DNA of 64,000 nucleotides from positions 29,486 to 93,485 of the forward strand of contig CAZBNB010000008.1 in NCBI GenBank assembly GCA_964493245.1, read 5' to 3'. The notes under the pieces are model-generated. The model worked only from the letters and a program-made list of their open reading frames with translations. It made no database searches and was not told the DNA's origin. The stretch is from CAZBNB01 sp964493245 (lineage in GTDB: Bacteria > Pseudomonadota > Gammaproteobacteria > Legionellales > Legionellaceae). Position numbers and translations under genes: made by a program. Positions 56,220-64,000 of this stretch are shown here, in pieces (within the stretch, counting starts at the first letter, position 1; every line of letters starts with the position of its first letter).

Positions 56220-59200
56220 TTTCAAAATTTTTTATTGAGCGTCCTGTTTTATCGAACGTCATTGCACTGTTGCTTGTTTTTATTGGTTTGGTGGCGATCG
56301 TCGTGTTACCTGTGGCCCAGTACCCACAAATTGTGCCACCCACGATTCAAGTTTCAACGTCTTATCCAGGTGCGGATGCCAGAACGCTGATAAAAACAGT
56401 GGCATTACCTATTGAGCAGCAAATTAATGGTGTGGAGGGGATGCTTTACATGCAATCAAACTCTACTAACACCGGTACCTACAATTTAATTGTTACTTTC
56501 AAAATTGGTACAAATTTAAATTATGCGCAGACATTGGTACAAAATCGCTTGCAAGCGGCGATGGCGCAATTGCCCACGCCGGTACAAAAGCAAGGTATTT
56601 TAGTGCAACAAAAATCAACCGCGGTCTTGCAGTTTATTACTCTGACTTCTAAAAACAACGAATACGATGGTTTGTTTTTAAACAATTATGCCACCATCAA
56701 TATGCAAAATATTTTAGAGCGTTTGCCAGGTGTGGCGAACGTGACGGTGTTTGGTACTGGCTCATATGCAATGCGTGTTTGGCTTGACCCACATAAAATG
56801 TATTCATTTGGTCTAAATCCCAGTGATGTGCTAAACGCGATTTCATATCAAAATAAAGAAATTCCTTCAGGTCAAGTGGGTGCTCCACCCACACAAGGTT
56901 CACAAGCGTATCAATTTACATTAAATGTGCCTGGACAATTAGCAACGCCAGAGGAGTTTGAAAATATTATTGTGAAAACAATCTCGACGAATACCGATGA
57001 GCTTGCCAATGCGAATAGCTCTGCTCAAGTCGTGCGTATTCGTGATGTTGGGCGTGTGGAGTTGGGTGCTGCCAGTTATAGCCAAAACTCTTATTTAAAT
57101 AATCAAGCGGCGGCAGCGATTGCGATCTTTCAACTTCCGAATGCAAACGCTTTAGATGTTGCTGAAAGTGTGCGTCAAACCGTGGCAGAAATGTCCAAAA
57201 AGTTTCCACCTGGATTACAATATTCGATTCCATTCGATACCACAATGTTTGTAAAAGCCTCCATTCATGAGGTTTATAAGACCTTATTTGAAGCCGGTAT
57301 TTTAGTGTTGATTGTGATCTTAGTGTTTTTGCAAAACATACGGGCAACGCTAGTGCCAGCAACCACGGTACCGGTGACCATTATCGGTTCATTTTTTGCC
57401 ATGATGTTATTAGGCTTTACCGTTAATTTGTTGACATTATTCGCATTGGTGTTGGCGATTGGTATTGTGGTGGATGATGCAATTGTGATTGTTGAAGGGG
57501 TGACCCAACATATTGAGCGCGGCCTAACGCCTAAAGAAGCGTCGATTCGTGCTATGCGTGAATTAACAGGCCCGGTGCTGGGTATCACTCTGGTTTTAAT
57601 GGCAGTTTTTGTGCCGGCAGGATTTTTGCCTGGCTTAACTGGAGCTATGTACGCACAGTTTGCGTTAGTCATTGCTTCTACTGCTTTTATCAGTGCGATT
57701 AATGCCATGACATTAAAGCCTACGCAATGCGCATTATGGTTGAAACCCATCGATGTGAATCGTCGTAAAAATATCTTTTATCGTGGATTTGATCGTATTT
57801 ATTTACCGCTTGAAAATAAATACGCTCTCATGATTGGTAAATTAGTTGATAAAAGTAAAATGGTTTGTTTGGTTGGGATAGGGCTAATTGTGATCGCCAT
57901 TGTTTTTCTAACCAAGATACCAACCGGATTTATTCCCATTGAAGATCAAGGGTATTTAATGCTCAGTGTGGTACTGCCTGATGGCGCATCGCTCGATAGG
58001 ACCACCGATGTGATACACGATCTGGCACAACAGGCAAAGCAGGTACCAGGCGTTGCCAATGTGGTATCGATTGACGGCATATCGCTGTTAGATAATAACA
58101 ACAGTTTGCCCAATGCCGGTGCCATTTACGTCATTTTTGATGATTGGAGTGTCCGTGGTAAGAAAAAAGGACAAAACTTCTTGTCGTTGTATACACAATT
58201 TAAAAAAATCACCGCCAATATTCTTGATGCGCGTGTCATGGTGGTTATCCCACCGGCTATTCAGGGGTTGGGATTGTCAGGTGGCTTTCAGATGCAATTA
58301 GAGGTCCAAGATGGTTCTTTTGATTATCAAAAGTTACATATTGTGACAGATCAAATGATTCAAGCGGGTTTAAAGCAACCGGAAATACAAGCGTTACTGA
58401 CGTCTTTTCGTGCGTTTGTCCCACAATTATTGGCGCCATTTGATAGAACCAAGGTTGAATCATTGGGTGTTACCATCGATGATGCCTTTAGCACATTACA
58501 AACGTACTTGGGATCATCTTATGTTAATTTATTCACTAAATTTGGCCAGGTATTTCAAGTCTATGTGCAAGCGGATAGCGCTTACCGCATGACCGTTGAC
58601 GATGTACGCCGATATTATGTACGCAATAATAAAAAAGAAATGGTACCCCTGGGAACCTTGACGGATATTCAATCGACCACAGGACCTGCGTTAATTTCTT
58701 TGTATAATCTTTACCCATCGAGTTTGTTGAATGGTATTTCTAGTAAAGGATTTAGTTCTGGGCAATCAATTAAAGCAATGGAGCAGTTAGCAAAACATTT
58801 TCTGCCCCCTGGCATTGGATATGAGTGGACGAGTACCGCGTATCAAGAAAAAATTGCAGGGCACTGGAGTTATTATATTTTTGCGATGTCTTTGGTTTTG
58901 GTTTATTTAATTCTTGCTGGCCAATATGAAAACTGGTTGACGCCTGCGGCGGTCTTGCTCAGTGTGCCGTTGGCATTACTAGGAACGGCGTCTGTGCTCA
59001 CTTTGCTTAAATTAGATAATAATATTTATACACAAATTGGTATTTTACTTTTAATTGCGCTCTCTGCTAAAAATGCGATTTTAATTGTTGAGGTGGCAAG
59101 AGAAGAGCGTTTGATTCACCATAAATCGATTAAAGAAGCGGCGATACAAGGTGCCAAAATACGCTTTAGGCCTATCATGATGACGTCATTTGCTTTTATC

Positions 59201-59389
59201 ATGGGTGTTTTACCGATGGTTTTTGCCACAGGTGCTGGCGCGAACTCACGTAAGACGATTGGTATCGCTGTGTGTAGTGGTATGCTCGCGTCAACCTGCT
59301 TCGCGGTGGTATTGGTTCCGGTTTTCTATGTTTTACTGCAAACCTGGCAAGAGGAGCGTCGCGCCGTTTCGAAACGTAAAGCACAGTGA
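56216..59389 (+). CDS. RND multidrug efflux pump (HAE1/AcrB family)
   Basis: A 1057-residue inner-membrane proton-driven pump. MISKFFIERPVLSNVIALLL is the family start. The proton relay is intact: GIVVDDAIVIVE (two Asp, helix 4) and IALSAKNAILIVEVA (Lys, helix 10). VALPIEQQINGVEGMLYMQS (about 62) and the HAE1 porter loops are present. With the adaptor and channel genes it forms a complete tripartite exporter. The substrate range cannot be read from sequence; no regulator gene is adjacent. Confidence 0.95.
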   Translation: MISKFFIERPVLSNVIALLLVFIGLVAIVVLPVAQYPQIVPPTIQVSTSYPGADARTLIKTVALPIEQQINGVEGMLYMQSNSTNTGTYNLIVTFKIGTNLNYAQTLVQNRLQAAMAQLPTPVQKQGILVQQKSTAVLQFITLTSKNNEYDGLFLNNYATINMQNILERLPGVANVTVFGTGSYAMRVWLDPHKMYSFGLNPSDVLNAISYQNKEIPSGQVGAPPTQGSQAYQFTLNVPGQLATPEEFENIIVKTISTNTDELANANSSAQVVRIRDVGRVELGAASYSQNSYLNNQAAAAIAIFQLPNANALDVAESVRQTVAEMSKKFPPGLQYSIPFDTTMFVKASIHEVYKTLFEAGILVLIVILVFLQNIRATLVPATTVPVTIIGSFFAMMLLGFTVNLLTLFALVLAIGIVVDDAIVIVEGVTQHIERGLTPKEASIRAMRELTGPVLGITLVLMAVFVPAGFLPGLTGAMYAQFALVIASTAFISAINAMTLKPTQCALWLKPIDVNRRKNIFYRGFDRIYLPLENKYALMIGKLVDKSKMVCLVGIGLIVIAIVFLTKIPTGFIPIEDQGYLMLSVVLPDGASLDRTTDVIHDLAQQAKQVPGVANVVSIDGISLLDNNNSLPNAGAIYVIFDDWSVRGKKKGQNFLSLYTQFKKITANILDARVMVVIPPAIQGLGLSGGFQMQLEVQDGSFDYQKLHIVTDQMIQAGLKQPEIQALLTSFRAFVPQLLAPFDRTKVESLGVTIDDAFSTLQTYLGSSYVNLFTKFGQVFQVYVQADSAYRMTVDDVRRYYVRNNKKEMVPLGTLTDIQSTTGPALISLYNLYPSSLLNGISSKGFSSGQSIKAMEQLAKHFLPPGIGYEWTSTAYQEKIAGHWSYYIFAMSLVLVYLILAGQYENWLTPAAVLLSVPLALLGTASVLTLLKLDNNIYTQIGILLLIALSAKNAILIVEVAREERLIHHKSIKEAAIQGAKIRFRPIMMTSFAFIMGVLPMVFATGAGANSRKTIGIAVCSGMLASTCFAVVLVPVFYVLLQTWQEERRAVSKRKAQ

Positions 59390-59543
59390 TGGTCATGCTT
59401 AAAGTTGACGCCATTGATCGTTTAGGGGGAATGCTTGAACTTAGGAAATGGCTGGATTTGAGTGTTGGTATGTGAGCATTGTGAGATAACTTTTTCGCTC
59501 AAGATACGCCAAATACAGTCGTTCAGTCAACTGACGTGAATAT
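59390..59543. repeat. Dispersed ~35-bp motif between the pump gene and prs
   Basis: GTTGACGCCATTGA (59404-59417) precedes the motif TTGAACTTAGGAAATGGCTG (59435-...), the same two-part set as at 27169-27232. The 154-base gap separates convergent genes and shows no gene. Confidence 0.55.
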
Positions 59544-60497
59544 TTACGTCGCCGTCTCAGAGAACATGGAGCTAACTGATTGTTCGTCGTTTACGCGTTT
59601 AATGGCTTGAGCAAGCAAATCGGCTAAGCTTAAAACGCGAATTTTTGAACATTGTCTTGCTTCTGCAGATAAGGGGATAGTGTCCGTGACAACGACTTCA
59701 TCAATCACAGAGTTAATGATGTTATCAATGGCTGGTCCTGATAAAACAGGGTGAGTAATGTAAGCACGTACACTGAGTGCGCCGCCTTTTTTCAATTCTT
59801 TGGCTGCGGTACACATTGTACCGGCAGTATCAACGATATCGTCGACGATAATACAGTTACGGTTTGCAGGCTCACCAATAATATGCATGACTTCTGATTT
59901 GTTTGGACCACTGCGGCGTTTATCAATGATGGCAAGTTCAGCGTCATTTAAGCGCTTTGCCATGGCACGCGCACGTACAACACCACCAATATCGGGTGAT
60001 ATGATCATGATGTCTTTGAGATTTTTTTGTTGGATATCACCTAACATGATCGGTGTAGAGTAGACATTGTCTACAGGCATGTAGAAGAAGCCTTGGATTT
60101 GATCAGCATGTAAATCGACAGTGAGAATACGGCAAATACCAACGGAAGTCATCATGTCAGCCACGACTTTTGCGGTAATTGGCACACGTGCTGAACGCAC
60201 GCGTCTATCTTGTCTTGCGTAACCAAAATAAGGGATGACCGCGGTGATGCGTGCCGCTGAAGAGCGTCTTAATGCATCTGCCATGGTAATGAGTTCCATA
60301 AGATTGTTATTAGCAGGCGCACAGGTTGATTGAATAACAAACACATCTTTGCCGCGAACGTTTTCTAAAATTTCAACCATGGTTTCGCCATCGCTAAATG
60401 TACCGACAGAGGCTTGTCCGATGGGGGTGTGAAGATAAGCGGATGTTTTTTGAGCAAGATCAGGGTTTGAATTACCTGTAAAAATCATCATCGACAT
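59544..60497 (-). CDS. prs: Ribose-phosphate pyrophosphokinase
   Basis: Makes PRPP from ribose 5-phosphate and ATP, feeding nucleotide, NAD, His and Trp synthesis, and hence Hpt (3209). 317 residues. [17 protein letters not shown] is the metal/ATP loop; [17 protein letters not shown] the PRPP loop. [15 protein letters not shown] at the start fits. tRNA-Gln lies upstream on the same strand, a common gammaproteobacterial arrangement; the usual rplY/pth neighbours are absent downstream. Confidence 0.97.
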   Translation of the reverse strand: MSMMIFTGNSNPDLAQKTSAYLHTPIGQASVGTFSDGETMVEILENVRGKDVFVIQSTCAPANNNLMELITMADALRRSSAARITAVIPYFGYARQDRRVRSARVPITAKVVADMMTSVGICRILTVDLHADQIQGFFYMPVDNVYSTPIMLGDIQQKNLKDIMIISPDIGGVVRARAMAKRLNDAELAIIDKRRSGPNKSEVMHIIGEPANRNCIIVDDIVDTAGTMCTAAKELKKGGALSVRAYITHPVLSGPAIDNIINSVIDEVVVTDTIPLSAEARQCSKIRVLSLADLLAQAIKRVNDEQSVSSMFSETAT

Positions 60498-60728
60498 GAT
60501 TAGTTGAACCTTAAAAACGATATAGCAGTACTATACATGAATTATGGATAATGCCCAAGAGAAACGTACTAAACACATGGCAGAAAACAACACGAGGATA
60601 TTATTTTTATTATTGACGCGATCTTGTTTGACGCATTCTTCGGGTTATTTCCTGCCGTCTGTTTACTCAACACTACGCGTGGTGACAATCTGTGATATCC
60701 GATTGTACTCAGCATATCATCAAGAGGG

Positions 60729-60803
60729 TGGCTGGGGTGCTAGGATTCGAACCTAGGTATGCAGGGATCAAAACCCTGTGCCTTACCGCTTGGCGACACC
60801 CCA
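60729..60803 (-). tRNA. tRNA-Gln (anticodon TTG)
   Basis: Read on the minus strand, the acceptor TGGGGTG pairs with CACCCCA, and a D-arm and T-arm with GGTTCGAATCC are present. The anticodon stem CAGGG/CCCTG encloses TTTTGAT with anticodon TTG. CCA is encoded (60729-60731), giving 75 bases with it. It is upstream of prs in the same direction. Confidence 0.95.
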
Positions 60804-60864
60804 ATAATCTGTAAATCTGGGCGCTATTTTGCAATGAACGATGGCAGTTGTCAATAGAAGTTAT

Positions 60865-63399
60865 TCAAATACGACACAAGTTTTGAAAAGCGCAGACTTG
60901 GCATGTTGTTGATAGTGGCGTCGGTGTGCATTGTCCTTGTTTAAATTCTTCAGCCAAGTCCGTTAACCTTTGTTGCCAAGCCACTTGAAAATCAGACCAG
61001 CTTTCATCTTTTTTGATGGTTTGTACACCATCGATGGACAACGTATCTTCACTAAACCCCTGACAAGTGACCCGTCCTGATTTTAATTGTAGAAATAGTA
61101 AGGCATTGATGTGATCATTGGTTAACGCATACAGCAATAGTTGTGGGGCTTCTGGACGCTCTTCACGCCACGGCTTCAAGGGTAGGCTGGTTTTATAATC
61201 AATGACGCATTGGTATGCAGGTTGAGAGGGATCTTCGGGGTGTATTTGATCGACTCGGTCCATACGAATGTGAAACGTTAAGTCAGCTAAAGACACTGTT
61301 TCAGTTTGCTCAATGGCCAACACCTCAAATGCGGGGCGCTGCTTTTCCCATTCAAGACAAACATGTAGTAAACGCAGCAGTCGCGCCGTTTCAATTTGTC
61401 TTAAAAGAGGCGGATAGGCCATGGCCTTGGATTGTAGTAAGTGATTGAGGGTTTGGTTAATTAAACGCTTTAATAGGTTATCCAATTCGCTATGAGATAA
61501 GGCTAATAAGGCTTGCTGTGTTTTTAATACTTGCCAAACAGATTCTAAAATACGATGAATGAGTTGACCGCGATCTCGCGCATCTAAGCCTTCTTGAACA
61601 GCTTCTGGTGCTTTGGCATGTAAGCGATGCGCTGCAAAAGCTTTAAATGGGCATTGTGCTTGATTTGCAAGCAAAGCGGTGCCACCTGTGACTTGCTCTT
61701 GATCGACTAAAGGTAGTTGATAGTTTTCTTCCATTTCTATGAGTTGAGTCTGATCTACAACGGACTCGGTCAAGGCTTGATAACTTAAATGTGATGCAAT
61801 CAAAGGACTGGGTAAATTAGGTTGTTCTCCTGTTAGTCCAGGGTAGCTAAAAATGAGATGTTGGCAGCTACTTTGTAGCCGGTCTATTAATTGTTTTGCT
61901 AAGCGCAATTCACGCTCGTTACTCGCATGAGGCATGTCTAATTGACGTTGTAATGGATGTGGGATAAACGCAGATAAGTGCATTGACTGCGGTAAGCACT
62001 GGTCGGTTAATCCGCAAATCCACATACTGTCTGCTTGACAGCCTGATGCTTCTAATAAGCCCAAAATTAGCACGGAGGTTTCGGGTTGTTTATATTGAAA
62101 AATGGTTTGCTGCGCTAAACTTCGTAATGCATTTAAAGCGTCTTCTAGTGGCATCTCTGATTGAATAACGGACAGCGCGATAAATTCATCAAATAGTGTC
62201 ATGAAGCGTTGGAAGCACTGATAACTTTCTGAGTCCAAAGAATACTCACCAGGAAATCCCAATGCGGCTAAACGTTGTTTGAATAAGCTAGCCCAAGTCA
62301 TTAACGATGCATGTTCAGGATACGGTGTTTGGTTTTTTAGAATGCCGCTTAATTCTGGTGCTTTTGTCTGACAAGCCTCGTAAAAAACCGATGTCGATAT
62401 CGTCGATTCACGCAATAAAGGAGCTTGATCCAGCCATTCTGAGCGTGCCAGGTATTCGTGTTGACTGGCATGTAAATAAGGCGATTGTAATAACAAACAG
62501 GCTTGTTGATGTGAGAGCGTTTCGTTTAAGGCTAACCACTCGAGGGCATGATTAACCAGCGGATATTGTAGTAAATTTTTACCTAATGAAAGATTATAGG
62601 CGTGCTCAGAAAAATGGTTTTTTAAGAAACGTTGTAAACGTGGTGCAACTTGTTGTAAATCCGGTATGACCAGAATAATACGCTGATCACCTGCTGCTAA
62701 GCGCGCTTTTGCCCACAAAATCATTTGTTGCCACTCATCCTCAGGATCTCGCGCTTTATATTGATACGCTTCGGCGCTTGGAGCCTGTAAATCATAGTAA
62801 TCTTGTGTAACACCTTGTTGGCTTAATGTTTGCTGTAGGGCCTGTTGCTGTGGGTTAAAATCATCAAAACAAACCCAAATAAGCTGTTTTGATGGGGTTG
62901 GCAGAGAGGCGTCTTGTGCTAATAAATAATCGACTAATTGATCGCCTGTTATCGCCTGTTTTCGTTTTAATTCGGCTTGAAAAAGTGTCTGCCAGTGTTG
63001 AAATTGTCGCGTTTGCGGCGTGTAGGTGTATGCAGGATCATGGGTTTTAATCTGCCAATGTTGACAGTGGCTCCACGCGTTTTGTATTTCTTTTAATAGA
63101 CCGTCATGATAGGCACAATACGATTGTTGACGAAGGATTTGTTGCCACAGCAGATGCTCTTGTGCTGTTGATAATAAAATAGGATGATTAATGTGAGGTG
63201 TTTGATCACTGAGGGCTGTATAGAGCTTTCTTAGGAAAGTTTGATAGGGTAGGCAAGGTGGTTTTTCTATTAACGTATGCGGGCTATCATAATGATAAAA
63301 ATAATCACGCAGTAACTGATTACTTAGGCGATTATTGGGTGTGATCAATGTAGCACCCTGATGCAGGGCATGTTGTAATGTGTGGGTTTTTGTCGTCAT
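60865..63399 (-). CDS. AddB/RecB-like PD-(D/E)XK nuclease with iron-sulfur cysteines
   Basis: An 844-residue protein like the AddB-type partners of recombination nucleases. The N-terminal two-thirds looks like a degenerate superfamily I helicase (TLITPNNRLSNQLLRDYF; no Walker A lysine seen). The C-terminal nuclease part contains CVIDYKTSLPL (PD-(D/E)XK Asp/Lys). The Fe-S cysteines fit the AddB pattern: QCPFKAFAAHRL (about 580) and TCQVCAFQNLCRI at the end. A helicase-nuclease partner (AddA/RecB-like) is not adjacent. It probably helps in double-strand break repair. Confidence 0.82.
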   Translation of the reverse strand: MTTKTHTLQHALHQGATLITPNNRLSNQLLRDYFYHYDSPHTLIEKPPCLPYQTFLRKLYTALSDQTPHINHPILLSTAQEHLLWQQILRQQSYCAYHDGLLKEIQNAWSHCQHWQIKTHDPAYTYTPQTRQFQHWQTLFQAELKRKQAITGDQLVDYLLAQDASLPTPSKQLIWVCFDDFNPQQQALQQTLSQQGVTQDYYDLQAPSAEAYQYKARDPEDEWQQMILWAKARLAAGDQRIILVIPDLQQVAPRLQRFLKNHFSEHAYNLSLGKNLLQYPLVNHALEWLALNETLSHQQACLLLQSPYLHASQHEYLARSEWLDQAPLLRESTISTSVFYEACQTKAPELSGILKNQTPYPEHASLMTWASLFKQRLAALGFPGEYSLDSESYQCFQRFMTLFDEFIALSVIQSEMPLEDALNALRSLAQQTIFQYKQPETSVLILGLLEASGCQADSMWICGLTDQCLPQSMHLSAFIPHPLQRQLDMPHASNERELRLAKQLIDRLQSSCQHLIFSYPGLTGEQPNLPSPLIASHLSYQALTESVVDQTQLIEMEENYQLPLVDQEQVTGGTALLANQAQCPFKAFAAHRLHAKAPEAVQEGLDARDRGQLIHRILESVWQVLKTQQALLALSHSELDNLLKRLINQTLNHLLQSKAMAYPPLLRQIETARLLRLLHVCLEWEKQRPAFEVLAIEQTETVSLADLTFHIRMDRVDQIHPEDPSQPAYQCVIDYKTSLPLKPWREERPEAPQLLLYALTNDHINALLFLQLKSGRVTCQGFSEDTLSIDGVQTIKKDESWSDFQVAWQQRLTDLAEEFKQGQCTPTPLSTTCQVCAFQNLCRI

Positions 63400-63476
63400 A
63401 TGATGTAAGTATACATAAAAACATCAGCCAATATCATTAACTTTAGCGAGGATTTTGTTTCTTTTTTACATAGGGT

Positions 63477-64000
63477 CTAACCAAAAAAATTTAAGCGCTT
63501 ATACCGTTGATCGAGTAGTTGTAGATATTTTTCTTGCATTTGTTGAGATAAAAAACTTAAACCAATCAGTTCTTGCCACGCCGGTATTGCCTGCTGGAAC
63601 TCTTGTATAATCATGTCAATGACATTTTGATTTAAGCCCAATTTTTCAATAGCAAAATAGTTAAAAAAATCACTTTTTGTTAAATTGTCCATTGAGAGGC
63701 ATTGCTATTTCTTCTTTTGTTTTTTTTTGTGCGATAGTTGAGTTAAGTAAATCATACGCTGGTGATATCGAAATTTTTCTATTGATAGTAATGAGTGAAA
63801 AATTTTTGAGGTGCATATCTTCGTTGCCGATCAAAAAATTAAACAACGTCAACTTAAATAATTTCACACATTCAATTTTGGGGAATGTACAAAATTGCTC
63901 GATAACAGCAATCACTTTTTCCATAGAGCTTTTATATTTTGTATGTCGATCCTCACCTGATAGTTGTGCAAAATCCTCTAAAGCCAATTTTTTATTATGG
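63477..64000 (-). pseudogene. HipA-like kinase C-terminal part, frameshifted and running off the window
   Basis: Two frames on the minus strand together give one HipA-type kinase end. The first (64000 to about 63670) has EDFAQLSGEDRHTKY, LIGNEDMHLKNFSLI (G-N-x-D-x-H-x-K-N) and ISPAYDLL, the catalytic and metal motifs. It stops at KK in frame, while the other frame takes over near 63690 (NLTKSDFFNYFAIEKLGLNQ). An indel of one base (or two) near 63680-63692 explains it; the frames overlap. The N-terminal half lies beyond the window, and no hipB antitoxin is visible here. A sequencing or assembly error is possible. Confidence 0.7.

Noticed and set aside
57274..57750. Long minus-strand frame inside the RND pump gene
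   Set aside because: Antisense of a strongly coding gene; composition is that of a shadow frame (N, T, I rich), with no ribosome site.
60544..60756. Short frame across the prs leader and tRNA-Gln
   Set aside because: It overlaps the tRNA and the leader, and its sequence is not protein-like.

Overview
The window looks like the chromosome of a gammaproteobacterium with about 40% G+C, most likely a Legionellales member (Legionella/Coxiella-like, probably intracellular). Placement is inferred from an LssY-type DedA/PAP2 fusion, an SseB-like protein, an isolated homogentisate dioxygenase, gammaproteobacterial gene blocks (dacA-ybeD-lipB, accD-folC-dedD-cvpA, surE-yqaA-nlpD-rpoS, sdhCDAB-sucABCD) and several large orphan proteins of the effector type. 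No 16S rRNA or secretion-system gene is present, so this remains an inference.

Layout: 1-5.9 kb carries aspS-mutH, a methyltransferase-like gene, hpt and the lssY-like gene. 5.9-13 kb holds cell-wall genes (two L,D-transpeptidases, dacA, rlpA), lipB, two unknown secreted proteins (one a Cys-rich peptide) and a decayed gene. 13-20 kb has accD-folC-dedD-cvpA, nadD, a histone H1-like tail protein, a Cys/His-rich membrane protein and malic enzyme. 20-30 kb contains a large coiled-coil orphan, two beta-barrel-like proteins, surE-yqaA-nlpD-rpoS, hmgA and yebC. 30-35 kb has ruvC-ruvA, an intact PAP2 phosphatase, lipA and a large orphan with an internal duplication. 35-45 kb is the TCA block (succinate dehydrogenase, 2-oxoglutarate dehydrogenase E1/E2, succinyl-CoA synthetase). 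45-50 kb has pdxH, a possible RMF-like protein, two repeat-bearing orphans and an SseB-like protein. 50-60 kb has an MFS transporter, a YdgA-like protein, Fis and a tripartite RND efflux operon. 60-64 kb has prs with tRNA-Gln(TTG), an AddB-like nuclease and a frameshifted hipA-like gene that runs off the window.

The intergenic DNA is rich in repeats. There is a 176-bp near-palindrome (two copies), a 123-bp palindrome (three copies, two with perfect 5-bp target duplications), a 166-bp inverted repeat, an 88-bp tandem/inverted composite after sucD, a dispersed ~35-bp motif (five copies) and short hairpins followed by TCCAT. No transposase is visible, so the palindromic families behave like MITEs. 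Several sit directly behind stop codons and mark places where usual gene neighbours (purF, ruvB) are missing.

The best candidates for undescribed biology are the small secreted Cys-rich peptide with a CS-alpha-beta (defensin-like) cysteine pattern, the orphan proteins with internal repeats that could be host-directed effectors, and the possible RMF-like membrane-anchored protein next to pdxH.
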